Assembly (NCBI GenBank): GCA_025363275.1
Contig: JANYEE010000190.1
Location: forward strand, 1 to 53,001
Source: Burkholderiales bacterium
Lineage (GTDB): Bacteria > Pseudomonadota > Gammaproteobacteria > Burkholderiales > Burkholderiaceae_C
Length of the DNA stretch: 53,001 nucleotides
Direction: 5' to 3'
Below, piece after piece: positions 21,501-31,437 of the stretch. The notes under the pieces were generated by a model. It searched no databases. It was not told where the DNA came from and saw nothing but the letters and a program-made list of their open reading frames with translations. Each line of letters starts with the position of its first letter. Positions within the stretch are counted from its first letter, which is position 1. The translations under genes and the position numbers were made by a program.

Positions 21501-22634
21501 CTAAACCAAAACTTTGAGTGGATGGGCACCTTCAGGCCAGGGGCTTGTGAAGAAGGGTTCCACCATGGCGGGCGTGACTTGCTCAATGCTTGCGGGGTTC
21601 CAGCGTGGCTGGTGGTCTTTGTCGACGGCCAGGGCGCGGATGCCTTCTACCGTTTCGCTGCTGGCGCCTGATCGATCCAGATGCGTGGTGTAGAAGCAAT
21701 GCTGAACCAGATCGCGCTCCATGCGTAGATCGTCGGCGAGTGTCATGCTACGAGCCCTGCGCACTTGCTCTAGCACCACGTGCAGCATCAGCGGACTGCG
21801 ATGGCGCAGGGTTTTAGCGGCGATGTGGGCTGCGTCTGAGGAAGCTTGGTCCAGTGCCGCCAGAATGGCTGAAATGTCCTCGGAAGCAAAGGCGAGCTCC
21901 ATTTCTAAGTCAAATTGGGCTGAGGCCCTAGTGGAATCTACCTTGGTCGCTACAAATTTAGTAGCAATCCATAGGTCCAACTGATCTCTGGACAACAAGC
22001 TTTGCAGCTCAGCCCATAGCCCGGGAAGCGTATGGGCCGCCACACAAACATCTGCCAGGCCCCAGGCCACTGCCGCTTTGCTACCAATCACATCGCCTGT
22101 CAGCGCCAGGTACTCGCCAACATGCCCTGGGCAACGGCTCAGGAAGTAACCGCCCCCCACGTCAGGGAACAGGCCAATCCCGGTTTCCGGCATCGCCATC
22201 TTGGTTTTTTCGGTCACGATGCGCACACTGGCGCCTTGGCTGATTCCCATGCCGCCGCCCATCACGATGCCGTCCATGAAAGCGATATAGGGCTTGGGAT
22301 AGTGGTAAATCAGGTGGTTGAGCGTGTATTCGTCCGTGAAAAAGGTGTCAAGATCAGCGTTACCCTCCAGTGCAGCCTGGTGAAAGAAACGGATATCGCC
22401 ACCGGCACAAAACGCACCGAACAGGGCTTCTGGGCTACCCGGCTGTCCGTTCTTATTGCTACCGCGTATCGCAACGGCAATCACCGCCGCGTCGTCTTTC
22501 CAGGCGCGCAAGGTATCCAGCAGCGCCTGCACCATGGGCAGCGACAAGGCGTTCAGTGCCTTGGGTCGGTTCAAGGTGATGCATCCGATGGAGCCGACTA
22601 TTTCGGTAAAGACGTCTGGGCAATGGCGAATCAT
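21501..22634 (-). CDS. 3-hydroxyisobutyryl-CoA hydrolase (enoyl-CoA hydratase/isomerase family)
   Basis: Crotonase-fold thioesterase of valine catabolism, 377 aa from ATG 22634 (AAGGA upstream, ATGA overlap with the permease gene). Characteristic are AFCAGGDIRFFHQ near residue 70, GIVMGGGMGISQGASVRIVTEKTKMAMPETGIGLFPDVGGGYFLSR in successive blocks, and the C-terminal R-R motif region absent from true hydratases. Residues around IATKFVATKVDS are encoded by a GCTAC-N7-GTAGC hairpin. The coupled DMT permease upstream may or may not share function. Confidence 0.9.
   Translation of the reverse strand: MIRHCPDVFTEIVGSIGCITLNRPKALNALSLPMVQALLDTLRAWKDDAAVIAVAIRGSNKNGQPGSPEALFGAFCAGGDIRFFHQAALEGNADLDTFFTDEYTLNHLIYHYPKPYIAFMDGIVMGGGMGISQGASVRIVTEKTKMAMPETGIGLFPDVGGGYFLSRCPGHVGEYLALTGDVIGSKAAVAWGLADVCVAAHTLPGLWAELQSLLSRDQLDLWIATKFVATKVDSTRASAQFDLEMELAFASEDISAILAALDQASSDAAHIAAKTLRHRSPLMLHVVLEQVRRARSMTLADDLRMERDLVQHCFYTTHLDRSGASSETVEGIRALAVDKDHQPRWNPASIEQVTPAMVEPFFTSPWPEGAHPLKVLV
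21949..21965. repeat. Short hairpin repeat inside the hydrolase gene
   Basis: GCTAC-N7-GTAGC, a perfect 5-bp inverted repeat in the coding sequence of the 3-hydroxyisobutyryl-CoA hydrolase. It resembles the hairpins at 1338, 25900 and 33103. Confidence 0.35.
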
Positions 22635-23545
22635 GGTGTGGTCCTTCTTTGTAATAAACCCAGCCATTCGTTAACGACCAGGGCACCGATCACCAGGCTG
22701 CCGCCCAGCAATACGGAGGATTGTGGGGTTTCGCCAGCGCCAAGCCACGCCAGGGCGATTCCAAATATGACTTCCAGCAGCGCCAGCAGTGCAATCTCGG
22801 GGGCTTTGAGCACCCGAGCGCACATCACGGACAGCACGCAGGGGATAGCCAGTTGGAAAAGTCCCAGAAAAGCCAAAAGGCTGATGTCGTGTGGGGTGGC
22901 TTGAAACGGGAATGACAGCGGCAAGGTCAGCAGGCTGCTCAGTACTGCGCCCAGCAACACGGCGGGTACCAGGTCCACATCGTGACCTTCAGTATGGGCC
23001 CGCTGGGTCACGGTCCAATGCGTAGCACCGGCCAGTGGCACGCACAGCGCTACCAGTGAGCCCAGCCACTGGTCAGACGACAACTGGTCGGCATACATGA
23101 CCACGATGCCAACGCCAGCCGCACCGATGGCGGGCCAAGTGCGCAGCGCAATGTGGTGGCCTAAAAAAATGCGGGCGATCAAGGCGGTGAGCAAAGGCCC
23201 CAAGGCCATGGTGACCAGTACGTTGGAGACGGACGTGAGCGTCAGCGCGACCATAAATGCGGTGAACATGACACACCAGCACAGGCCCGACAGCCAAAGC
23301 AATGGACCACCGCGACGAATGTCCGACCACACCTTGCGCCCTTGCCAGGCGGGCAGGATCAACAGCAAGGAAAGCACGGTGAAGAACGAACGCCAGAAGG
23401 TCACCTCAAAACTACGCGCAGCATCGAGGTGGCGCGTAACAACACCGGCGGTAGACCACATCAGGGTCACCAACAGCATTAAAAGCACTGCCCGCGAGTG
23501 AGTCAGTTTCATGCCGGAGGCTTGTTCGGCGCACGTATTTGCCAT
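22631..23545 (-). CDS. EamA-family DMT permease
   Basis: Ten-helix drug/metabolite transporter, 304 aa, with two EamA repeats. The first starts at AVLLMLLVTLMWSTAGVVTRHL, the second near residue 160 (LGSLVALCVPLAGATHWTV), and the end of the second has LLALLEVIFGIALAWLGAGE, the usual closing pattern. ATG 23545 is the longest start; ATG 23512 (MKLTHS) lies closer to the first helix and may be the true one. Its stop overlaps the hydrolase start. Substrate unknown. Confidence 0.88.
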   Translation of the reverse strand: MANTCAEQASGMKLTHSRAVLLMLLVTLMWSTAGVVTRHLDAARSFEVTFWRSFFTVLSLLLILPAWQGRKVWSDIRRGGPLLWLSGLCWCVMFTAFMVALTLTSVSNVLVTMALGPLLTALIARIFLGHHIALRTWPAIGAAGVGIVVMYADQLSSDQWLGSLVALCVPLAGATHWTVTQRAHTEGHDVDLVPAVLLGAVLSSLLTLPLSFPFQATPHDISLLAFLGLFQLAIPCVLSVMCARVLKAPEIALLALLEVIFGIALAWLGAGETPQSSVLLGGSLVIGALVVNEWLGLLQRRTTP

Positions 23546-23588
23546 TAAGGGATACCGCAGAACTGGCTTTGCCGATCTACGGGTATCG

Positions 23589-23620
23589 CCCCCTGCAAGG
23601 GGGAAGGCGGCAAAGCCGCC
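23589..23620. repeat. Paired GC-rich hairpins between typA and the permease gene
   Basis: CCCCCT-gca-AGGGGG (23589-23603) is followed 2 bases later by GGCGGC-aaa-GCCGCC (23606-23620). These are two tight perfect stems in the only 90-bp gap here, beginning 16 bp past the typA stop. No T-tract follows. This looks like a dispersed intergenic (REP-like) element; I recall similar paired stems as frequent in Comamonadaceae genomes. Confidence 0.55.
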
Positions 23621-23635
23621 ACGGGGGTGAGCCGG

Positions 23636-25459
23636 TTACCTTCCAGCCCGTTTGCGGTCGCTTTCGCTCAAATGGCGCTTACGCAGACGAATCGACTTTG
23701 GTGTGATTTCGACCAACTCGTCATCCTCAATGAATTCCACGCCATATTCCAGTGTGCATTCAATCGGCGGCGTGATCTTGATCGCATCTTCCTTGCCGGA
23801 AACACGGAAGTTGGTTAGCTGTTTGGTACGCGTAGCGTTCACTACCAGATCGTTATCACGGCTGTGAATACCGACGATCATGCCTTCGTACACGGGGTCG
23901 TTGGGCTTCACAAACATGCGGCCGCGGTCGTCCAACTTACCCAGGGCGTAAGTGAAAATTTCACCGGCGTCCATGGAGATCAACACGCCGTTTTTCCGAC
24001 CACCGATGTCACCCTTGTGCGGCTCGTAGCTGTCAAAAATGTTGGAAATCAGGCCAGAACCACGTGTCAAGTTCAGGAATTCGTTGGAGAAACCGATCAA
24101 ACCACGCGCGGGGATACGGTATTCCAAACGCACGCGACCACGGCCGTCCGGCTCCATGTTCACCAGCTCGCCCTTGCGCTCACCCAGGGCCTGCATCACG
24201 CCACCCTGGTGGGTTTCTTCCACGTCAGCGGTCACCAATTCGATAGGCTCGTGCTTCTCACCATTGACGTCACGGAAGACTACACGGGGCTTGGAAACCG
24301 CCATTTCGTAGCCTTCACGACGCATGTTTTCCAACAAAATCGTCAGGTGCAATTCGCCGCGACCCATAACTTCGAAGATACCTTCTTCGTCGGTTTCACT
24401 GACGCGCAGCGCCACATTGTGCTGCAGCTCCTTTTGCAGGCGATCCCAGATTTGGCGGCTGGTCACATACTTACCTTCACGCCCCGCCAGTGGGCTGGTG
24501 TTGACGCAAAAATTCATGGTTAGCGTGGGCTCATCCACCTTCAGCATAGGCAAAGGAGCGGGTGTGACGGGGTCGGTAATCGTGACGCCAATGCCGATAT
24601 CCGTTAGGCCATTGATCAATACGATCTCACCTGGGCCAGCCTCAGTGGCTTGTACGCGCTCTAGCCCCTGAAACGTCAGTACTTGGTTGACGCGACCCTT
24701 GACGGGTTTGCCATCCGGGCCTTCCATCACGACCACATCCATCATGGGCTTGATGGTGCCCTGGCTAATGCGACCCACGCCGATTCGGCCAACAAAGGTC
24801 GAAAAGTCGAGTGCAGAAATTTGCAGTTGTAAGGGGGCAGCAGGATCACCCTTTTGCGCGGGTACGTGGCTCAAAATCGTATTGAAGAGGGCAGACATAT
24901 CAGGCCCCCACTGTTCGCCCTGCTCGCCCTCTTCCATCGAAGACCAGCCATTGATACCCGAGGCGTACACCACAGGAAAATCCAATTGCTCATCTGTCGC
25001 ACCGAGTTTGTCGAACAGATCAAAAGCGGCATTGACCACGAAGTCGGGACGCGCACCTGGCTTGTCCACCTTGTTGACCACCAGAATAGGCTTCAGACCC
25101 AAGGCAAGGGCCTTCTTGGTCACGAAACGGGTCTGCGGCATGGGTCCTTCTTGCGCGTCAATGAGCAGCACCACACCATCCACCATGCTCAGTGCACGTT
25201 CCACTTCGCCGCCAAAGTCCGCGTGTCCGGGGGTATCGACGATGTTAATGTGGGTGCCTTCCCAGGTCACGGCACAGTTCTTGGCCAGAATCGTGATGCC
25301 ACGCTCTTTTTCAATCGCGTTGTTGTCCATCACCGTGTCGACCACTTTTTCGTGTTCGGCGAAGGTGCCCGACTGGCGTAGCAGTTGGTCAACCATAGTG
25401 GTCTTGCCATGATCGACGTGGGCGATAATGGCGATGTTGCGGATTTGTTTATGGCTCAT
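23636..25459 (-). CDS. typA: Ribosome-associated translational GTPase TypA/BipA
   Basis: Translational GTPase involved in ribosome assembly and stress adaptation, 607 aa, normal length. The G domain opens IAIIAHVDHGKTTMVDQLL (G1), with DTPGHADFGGEVERAL (G3) and VVNKVDKPGARP (G4). EF-G-like domains III and V and the BipA-specific C-terminal domain follow, including ELVTADVEETHQGGVMQALGERKGEL. The tail RLRKRHLSESDRKRAGR is typical. It is 19 bp downstream of the truB stop, so it may be the last gene of the rimP operon. Confidence 0.98.
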   Translation of the reverse strand: MSHKQIRNIAIIAHVDHGKTTMVDQLLRQSGTFAEHEKVVDTVMDNNAIEKERGITILAKNCAVTWEGTHINIVDTPGHADFGGEVERALSMVDGVVLLIDAQEGPMPQTRFVTKKALALGLKPILVVNKVDKPGARPDFVVNAAFDLFDKLGATDEQLDFPVVYASGINGWSSMEEGEQGEQWGPDMSALFNTILSHVPAQKGDPAAPLQLQISALDFSTFVGRIGVGRISQGTIKPMMDVVVMEGPDGKPVKGRVNQVLTFQGLERVQATEAGPGEIVLINGLTDIGIGVTITDPVTPAPLPMLKVDEPTLTMNFCVNTSPLAGREGKYVTSRQIWDRLQKELQHNVALRVSETDEEGIFEVMGRGELHLTILLENMRREGYEMAVSKPRVVFRDVNGEKHEPIELVTADVEETHQGGVMQALGERKGELVNMEPDGRGRVRLEYRIPARGLIGFSNEFLNLTRGSGLISNIFDSYEPHKGDIGGRKNGVLISMDAGEIFTYALGKLDDRGRMFVKPNDPVYEGMIVGIHSRDNDLVVNATRTKQLTNFRVSGKEDAIKITPPIECTLEYGVEFIEDDELVEITPKSIRLRKRHLSESDRKRAGR

Positions 25460-25478
25460 AGTTCACTTTCTGCTAATT

Positions 25479-26510
25479 TCAATTCTGCTGTTGTTCCTGC
25501 GATGCCTGCACCTCTTGGGGGCTCAAGAGCCGCCCGGGTATCAATTCACCGGCCTTTACACGGCCGGTACCCAGCAGAGCCCTGGGCTCTGCGGCGTACA
25601 CCGCCACTTCGTCTGCGTCCGGCCAATCGCCGCGTCTGCGCATTCCACTCAAAAAACGTCCTGCATTCTCACTGTCCAGTGTGACAACGCTGTGCTCTGG
25701 CAACAAAGCGTCCACTGGCAACAAACATGCCATGCGCTGGTCCTCGGTCATGGCCTCTAGCGCTTCCAGCGTCACGCACTGGGCTTCTACAAAATTACCG
25801 GTCTTGACGCGCCTAAGCGCTGTCAAATGCGCACCACAACCCAAAGCCTCACCCAGGTCTTCACCCAGCGTCCGTATGTAGGTCCCCTTACTGCAAGTTG
25901 CTATAAATGTAATAGCAGGTAAGGCAGATTCCAAAAGGGCCTCCAGCACTTTTAACTCATAAATCGTCACATCCCGCGCACTGCGCTCCACCTCAATCCC
26001 GGCCCGCGCGTACTCGTACAGCGCTTTGCCATCCTTCTTCAAGGCACTGTGCATGGGCGGCACCTGCCGTATTGGCCCGGTCAACCCCGCCACCGCATGC
26101 GCCAACTGTTCCTGCGTGACCTGCACGGGCCGGGTGGCAATCACATCACCCTCTGCGTCGCCCGTGCTCGTCTTGAGTCCCAATCGTGCGACCGCCTCAT
26201 AGGACTTGTCGGCATCCAGGTGCATCTGGCTGAATTTTGTGGCTGCCCCAAAACACAAGGGCAACACGCCCGTAGCCAAAGGATCCAGCGTGCCAGTGTG
26301 GCCCGCTTTCTCAGCTCTGAACAGCCACTTAACCTTTTGCAAAGCCTGATTGCTAGAGAAACCAATCGGCTTATCCAACAATAGCACCCCATGCACAGGG
26401 CGCCTGGCAACCCGTGAAGGCCGCGCGCCCCCACGCCCCACCACTACTACGGGTGAGTTGCCGCCCCCCAAGGGAGCCTTCGCACCTTGGGACGGCCCGG
26501 CGGTGCTCAT
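25479..26510 (-). CDS. truB: tRNA pseudouridine(55) synthase TruB with N-terminal extension
   Basis: Makes pseudouridine-55 in the T-loop of tRNAs. The catalytic Asp lies in AGHTGTLDPLATGVLPLCFG near residue 75, with SKGTYIRTLGEDLG further on and a C-terminal PUA-like region. The conserved enzyme begins at about residue 37 (RRPVHGVLLLDKPIGFSSN). The first 36 residues are Gly/Pro/Val-rich (GGGNSPVVVVGRGG) and their DNA contains an inverted repeat at 26467-26491. ATG 26510 is 2 bp after the rbfA stop. Length 343 aa is longer than the usual 300-320. A GTG in the VVVVG stretch is an alternative start. Confidence 0.95.
   Translation of the reverse strand: MSTAGPSQGAKAPLGGGNSPVVVVGRGGARPSRVARRPVHGVLLLDKPIGFSSNQALQKVKWLFRAEKAGHTGTLDPLATGVLPLCFGAATKFSQMHLDADKSYEAVARLGLKTSTGDAEGDVIATRPVQVTQEQLAHAVAGLTGPIRQVPPMHSALKKDGKALYEYARAGIEVERSARDVTIYELKVLEALLESALPAITFIATCSKGTYIRTLGEDLGEALGCGAHLTALRRVKTGNFVEAQCVTLEALEAMTEDQRMACLLPVDALLPEHSVVTLDSENAGRFLSGMRRRGDWPDADEVAVYAAEPRALLGTGRVKAGELIPGRLLSPQEVQASQEQQQN
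25900..25916. repeat. Short hairpin repeat inside truB
   Basis: GCTAT-N7-ATAGC, a perfect 5-bp inverted repeat within truB just before the codons for SKGTYIRT. It is of the same form as the hairpins at 1338 and 33103 and encodes AITFIAT of the protein. Confidence 0.4.
26467..26491. repeat. Inverted repeat within the truB N-terminal codons
   Basis: CCCAAGG (26467-26473), 11 bases, then CCTTGGG (26485-26491). The element covers codons 7-15 of truB and is embedded in GC-rich sequence that encodes a nonconserved extension. It resembles an intergenic Comamonadaceae repeat captured by the gene; family membership is from memory. Confidence 0.5.
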
Positions 26511-26512
26511 GG

Positions 26513-26893
26513 CTATTCGGTAGGCTCGTTTTTGGAGCGAGAAGCCACTGCCTGCGCAATCAACGCGTTCATATCAGCGGCTTTCTCAGTCGTACGGTCA
26601 AACTGGAAGTGCAAGGTTGGCACCGTATGAATGTGCAAGCGCTTGAACAAACCGGAGCGTAGAAAACCTGCCGCCTGGTTCAAACCCGCTTCACAGGCCA
26701 CCGGGTCGCCCACCAGCAGGCTAAAGAAGACTTTGGCGTGTGCGTAATCGGGTGTCACTTCAACTCCCTGGATCGTCACCATCCCCACGCGCGGGTCTTT
26801 CAACTCGCGTGCGATCAACTCGGTCAAATCCCGCTGGATCTGATCGGCCACGCGAAAACCTCGGTTGGGTGTGGAGGATTTCCTACGTACCAT
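26513..26893 (-). CDS. rbfA: 30S ribosome-binding factor RbfA
   Basis: Assembly factor for the 30S subunit that acts near helix 1 and the 3' end of 16S rRNA. The 126-aa product has the KH-like fold pattern [27 protein letters not shown] (two parts), [20 protein letters not shown] and a long [23 protein letters not shown] strand. It lies between infB (25 bp) and truB (2 bp), the standard operon order. Confidence 0.96.
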   Translation of the reverse strand: MVRRKSSTPNRGFRVADQIQRDLTELIARELKDPRVGMVTIQGVEVTPDYAHAKVFFSLLVGDPVACEAGLNQAAGFLRSGLFKRLHIHTVPTLHFQFDRTTEKAADMNALIAQAVASRSKNEPTE

Positions 26894-26918
26894 CGCTTAG
26901 TGCCTGTCTCAATGTCAA

Positions 26919-29789
26919 TTACAACGTACGCGCGATTTCGCGAATCTCGAAGAACTCCAACTGATCGCCCACGGAGATGTCGTTGTAGTTCTTGAGCTTG
27001 ATACCGCACTCGAAGCCTTCCTTGACTTCGCGCACGTCGTCTTTGACGCGCTTGAGCGAGTCCAGCTCGCCGGTGTAAACCACCACGTTGTCGCGCAGCA
27101 GACGGAAGCGTGCCGTGCGGTTGACCATACCCGAGGTAACCATACAGCCCGCCACGGTGCCGATTTTGGAGGCCACGAACACGGTGCGAATCTCGGCGGT
27201 ACCGATGATTTCTTCCTTCTTGTCTGGCGTCAGCATGCCCGACATCGCCAGCTTCAAATCGTCCACGGCGTCGTAAATGATGTCGTAATAGCGAATGTCA
27301 ACGCCGTTGTTCTCGGCCAGCTTGCGGGCACCCGCATCGGCACGTACATTGAAGCCGATGACCACGGCCTTGGCTGCAATCGCCAGGTTGATATCGGATT
27401 CACTGATAGCACCCACGGCGGCGTAGACCATCTGCACCTTGACTTCATCGTTAGAGAGCTTCTGCAGTGACTGCGCCAGCGCTTCTTGCGAACCCTGCAC
27501 GTCGGCCTTGACGATGATGGGCACCATCTTGACTTCGCCGGCGTTGATGTCGGTAAACATGTTCTCCAGCTTGGCGGCTTGCTGCTTGGCTAGCTTGGTG
27601 TTGCGGAACTTGCCCGCACGGTAGGTAGCAATTTCACGGGCCCGTCGCTCATCCGCCATTACCATGAACTCATCACCAGCTTGGGGTACTTCGGTCAAAC
27701 CTTGAATTTCGACAGGAATCGAAGGGCCTGCAGCCTTGATGGCCTTGCCGTTTTCATCCAGCATAGCGCGCACGCGGCCAAAGGTCTGGCCAGCCAGCAC
27801 TACGTCACCAGTTTTGAGCGTACCGGATTGCACCAAAATGGTCGCAACCGGTCCGCGGCCTTTATCCAGGCGCGCTTCAATTACCAGGCCCTTGGCCATG
27901 GCGTCAACCGGCGCACGCAGCTCCAACACTTCGGCTTGTAACAGCACTTGCTCCAACAACTCATCTATACCCTGACCGGTTTTGGCCGATACGGTTACGA
28001 AGGGCGAACTTCCACCGAACTCTTCAGGAATTACCTCTTCCACCACCAGTTCGTTCTTCACGCGCTCGGGGTTGGAGTCTGGCTTGTCGATCTTGTTGAT
28101 AGCCACCACTATAGGAACACCAGCCGCCTTAGCGTGCTTGATGGCTTCCTTGGTTTGAGGCATCACACCGTCGTCAGCTGCCACCACCAAAATCACAATG
28201 TCGGTCGCATTGGCACCACGAGCCCGCATGGCCGAGAAAGCCTCGTGACCCGGCGTATCCAAGAAGGACACCATACCGCGCGGCGTTTCCACGTGATAGG
28301 CACCAATATGCTGGGTAATGCCACCTGCCTCACCCGACGCAACCTTGGCGCGGCGGATGTAATCCAGCAGCGATGTCTTGCCATGATCTACGTGGCCCAT
28401 GACGGTCACCACAGGTGCACGTGGCAAAAATTCAGCGTGTTGCTGTTGTACTTCGTCATCGGTAAACGCTTCGGCGTCGTCCAGTGCAGCGACCACCGCC
28501 TTGTGTCCCATTTCCTCTACGACGATCATCGCGGTATCCTGGTCCAAGGGCTGGTTGATCGTGACCATCTGGCCCAATTTCATCAAATGCTTGATGACTT
28601 CGGACGCCTTAACCGCCATCTTGTGGGCTAATTCGGCCACAGTAATGGTTTCTGGCACATGGACTTCCAACACGCGCGCTTCCACGGGTGCAGCCATAGT
28701 CTGCTGATCATGACCGCGGTCATTGCTGCCGCGGCGACCACGGGGCCCACTGCGCCAGTTAGTTGAGCGACCCGCACCTGCGCCGGTATCGCCACGCGTC
28801 TTGAGTTCTTTCTTCTTGGCGGGGTCTCCCGCCCAGCTGCTAGACAGCTTGGCAGACTTGACCTCTTTACCTGCGCCCGCAGCGCCAGTGGTAGCACCCA
28901 TAGCAGGCTTGGCAGTTGTCGAACCTGCCGCTGGCTTATGTAACGTGCCCTTGATGGCTTTCGGATCCGCGGCTGGGGCTTTGACGGGCTCAGGCTTGTG
29001 GGCCACCAAGACTTTCTTGGGGGTTGCCATCATGGAGCGAATCGCCGCAGCCTCCGCTTCTGCTTTGCGGCGGCGGTCACCCAGATCGGCGGCGCGTGCT
29101 ACTTCTTCAGCTGCTTTGGCTTTAGAGGTTTCAATTGCTTTTTGGCGGTCAGCTTCGACCTGACGCGCTGCATCCGCTTCGGCGGCTTTTGCGGCCACCG
29201 CTTTAGCGTCGTCCACAATTGCGGCGGACGCTGGTGCCTCCGCTGCCCTTTGTTTGGCAATAACTTCAGCGGCAGCGGCTTTTTCAGAAGCTTCGCGCTC
29301 TTTGGCTTCCTGGTCTTCGCGTTCTTTGCGGCGCTGGGCCAGTTCTTCTTCCTGTCGGCGAATGAACTCCGCCTGATGGCGCGCTTCTTCTTCGCGTCGG
29401 GCCAGTTCTGCGTTGTCGATCAGTGACGCAGACGACTCTGCGCTCGAACCATCGGGCTCGCCTTGTTCGGTCACCACATCTGTACCGTCGTCGCGCCGCA
29501 CGAAAGTACGCTTTTTACGCACTTCTACCTGAATCGTACGTGCCTTGCCCGTTGCGTCCGCCTGTTTAATTTCCGTGGTCTGCTTCTTGACCAAGGTGAT
29601 TTTCTTGCGCTCCAGGCTGGCAGTGCCGTGACTATTTTGCAAATAGCCCAGCAAGCTGTGCTTGTCGCTATCCGTCAGGACATCGGAGGCAGAGGCTTTA
29701 GGCACCCCTGCAGATCTCAACTGCTCGAGCAGTGTATCGGTAGATTTTTTGAGTTCGTTGGCAAACTCGGCGACAGTCGTACTGGACAT
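26919..29789 (-). CDS. infB: Translation initiation factor IF-2
   Basis: GTPase that delivers initiator tRNA to the 30S subunit. From ATG 29789 the product is 956 aa with the conserved opening [15 protein letters not shown]; an in-frame GTG at 29840 is less likely. The N-terminal third is an Ala/Glu/Lys-rich coiled region (residues about 130-270) followed by a basic Gly/Arg-rich linker. The G domain near residue 460 has [34 protein letters not shown] and [10 protein letters not shown]. Domain IV ends [22 protein letters not shown]. Between nusA and rbfA. Confidence 0.98.
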   Translation of the reverse strand: MSSTTVAEFANELKKSTDTLLEQLRSAGVPKASASDVLTDSDKHSLLGYLQNSHGTASLERKKITLVKKQTTEIKQADATGKARTIQVEVRKKRTFVRRDDGTDVVTEQGEPDGSSAESSASLIDNAELARREEEARHQAEFIRRQEEELAQRRKEREDQEAKEREASEKAAAAEVIAKQRAAEAPASAAIVDDAKAVAAKAAEADAARQVEADRQKAIETSKAKAAEEVARAADLGDRRRKAEAEAAAIRSMMATPKKVLVAHKPEPVKAPAADPKAIKGTLHKPAAGSTTAKPAMGATTGAAGAGKEVKSAKLSSSWAGDPAKKKELKTRGDTGAGAGRSTNWRSGPRGRRGSNDRGHDQQTMAAPVEARVLEVHVPETITVAELAHKMAVKASEVIKHLMKLGQMVTINQPLDQDTAMIVVEEMGHKAVVAALDDAEAFTDDEVQQQHAEFLPRAPVVTVMGHVDHGKTSLLDYIRRAKVASGEAGGITQHIGAYHVETPRGMVSFLDTPGHEAFSAMRARGANATDIVILVVAADDGVMPQTKEAIKHAKAAGVPIVVAINKIDKPDSNPERVKNELVVEEVIPEEFGGSSPFVTVSAKTGQGIDELLEQVLLQAEVLELRAPVDAMAKGLVIEARLDKGRGPVATILVQSGTLKTGDVVLAGQTFGRVRAMLDENGKAIKAAGPSIPVEIQGLTEVPQAGDEFMVMADERRAREIATYRAGKFRNTKLAKQQAAKLENMFTDINAGEVKMVPIIVKADVQGSQEALAQSLQKLSNDEVKVQMVYAAVGAISESDINLAIAAKAVVIGFNVRADAGARKLAENNGVDIRYYDIIYDAVDDLKLAMSGMLTPDKKEEIIGTAEIRTVFVASKIGTVAGCMVTSGMVNRTARFRLLRDNVVVYTGELDSLKRVKDDVREVKEGFECGIKLKNYNDISVGDQLEFFEIREIARTL

Positions 29790-29869
29790 TTGTTGTGTAA
29801 CCTTTGGCGTCGGTAAAGCAGCCCTGCGGGCTGATTTCACCTTTACTTAAACTTGTTGTGTCATAACCA

Positions 29870-31366
29870 TTACTCGTGAGAAGCAGCTTCATTGGTAAAC
29901 CAATGTTCGCGTGCCTTCATGATCAGGGTCTTGGCGTCGTCGGCAGACTGACCAGTGATATCGGTGAGTTCGTCGACCGCTAGGTCGGCTAATTCATCGC
30001 GGGTATGCACACCGCCATCAGCCAACTTGCCAATTAACTCAGTGGTCAAACCTTCGAGGTCGCGCAGGTCCTGGGAGACTTCTTCCACGCTCTCCTCATG
30101 GGCGATTTCCATCGTCAACAAAGCATCCTTGGCGCGATTGCGCAGCTCGTTGACGGTGTCTTCGTCAAAGCTCTCGATTTCCAGCATTTCTTGCAATGGC
30201 ACGTAGGCCACCTCTTCCAGGCTGGTGAAGCCTTCGGCAATCAAAATATCAGCGATTTCCTCGTCCACATCGAGCTTTTCCATGAACAGTTTGCGGCCGG
30301 AATCGGTTTCTACGGCCAGCTTTTGTGCAGACTCTGCGGCGTCCATGATGTTGATTTTCCAGCCGGTCAGCTCTGCCGCCAAACGGACATTTTGTCCACC
30401 GCGGCCAATCGCAATTGCAAGATTTTCATCGTCAACCACAACATCCATCGCGTGGCGCTCCTCGTCCACCACGATAGACGACACATTAGCCGGCGCTAAA
30501 GCGCCAATGACGAACTGGGCAGGATCTTCACTCCACAGCACGATATCGACACGCTCGCCAGCCAACTCATTGGTCACACCGTTCACACGGGTGCCGCGCA
30601 CACCAACGCAAGTACCGATGGGGTCCACGCGCTTGTCATGCGACAACACAGCAATCTTGGCGCGCGAACCAGGGTCACGGGCGCAGGATTTGATTTCCAG
30701 CAGGCCCTGCTCGATTTCTGGCACTTCCTGGCGGAAGAGTTCAATCATGAATTCAGGCGCGGAACGCGACAACACAATAGGTGCACCACGCAGGGTTAGA
30801 TCCACTTCCATGATCATCGCGCGAACACGATCACCAGTACGCAGGTTTTCTTTAGGGATCATCTCGCTGCGGCGCAGGCGTCCTTCGACGCGTCCAGATT
30901 CAACAATGATGTCGCCCTTGTCCATGCGCTTGACGGTGCCCACAAAAATGTTGTCACCGCGGGACATAAATTCGTTGAGCAGCATTTCGCGCTCAGCGTC
31001 ACGGATCTTTTGCAAGATCACCTGCTTGGCAGCCATCGCGCCAATACGGCCAATCGGCACGGATTCGACCGACTCTTCGATGTACTCGTCGACTTCGATG
31101 TCAGCGATCTGCTCTTTGGCTTCAAACAACAGAATTTCCTGGTCGGGCAGTTGCAGGCCAGCTTCATCGGGGACCACGTGCCAGCGGCGGAAGGTTTCGT
31201 AGTTACCGCTGTCGCGGTCCAGAGCCACGCGGATATCCACTTCGCCGGGGTACAGCTTCTTGGTCGCTTGTGCCAGGGCTGCCTCTACAGCGCCCAGAAC
31301 CACGTCGCGTTCGACGTTTTTCTCACGGGAAATTGCCTCTACCAGCATCAAAAGTTCGCGATTCAT
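29870..31366 (-). CDS. nusA: Transcription termination/antitermination factor NusA
   Basis: RNA polymerase-bound elongation factor, 498 aa. The N-terminal polymerase-binding domain ([18 protein letters not shown]) is followed by S1 ([18 protein letters not shown]) and two KH domains ([40 protein letters not shown]). Two acidic C-terminal repeats follow, typical of proteobacteria, ending in the [17 protein letters not shown] region. Its gene follows rimP by 71 bp, a gap with A/C-rich short tandem repeats. NusA could feed back on the terminator in the rimP leader. Confidence 0.98.
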   Translation of the reverse strand: MNRELLMLVEAISREKNVERDVVLGAVEAALAQATKKLYPGEVDIRVALDRDSGNYETFRRWHVVPDEAGLQLPDQEILLFEAKEQIADIEVDEYIEESVESVPIGRIGAMAAKQVILQKIRDAEREMLLNEFMSRGDNIFVGTVKRMDKGDIIVESGRVEGRLRRSEMIPKENLRTGDRVRAMIMEVDLTLRGAPIVLSRSAPEFMIELFRQEVPEIEQGLLEIKSCARDPGSRAKIAVLSHDKRVDPIGTCVGVRGTRVNGVTNELAGERVDIVLWSEDPAQFVIGALAPANVSSIVVDEERHAMDVVVDDENLAIAIGRGGQNVRLAAELTGWKINIMDAAESAQKLAVETDSGRKLFMEKLDVDEEIADILIAEGFTSLEEVAYVPLQEMLEIESFDEDTVNELRNRAKDALLTMEIAHEESVEEVSQDLRDLEGLTTELIGKLADGGVHTRDELADLAVDELTDITGQSADDAKTLIMKAREHWFTNEAASHE

Positions 31367-31437
31367 GCCATGACTCTCCTGAACACTCTATTCAATGAAA
31401 CCTAAAACCAAAACCAAAACCTAAATTCAAAACCAGC

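Noticed and set aside
30225-31202. Open frame of 325 codons on the plus strand across nusA
   Set aside because: Antisense shadow of nusA; the Ser/Arg/Thr-rich low-complexity translation is typical of such shadows.
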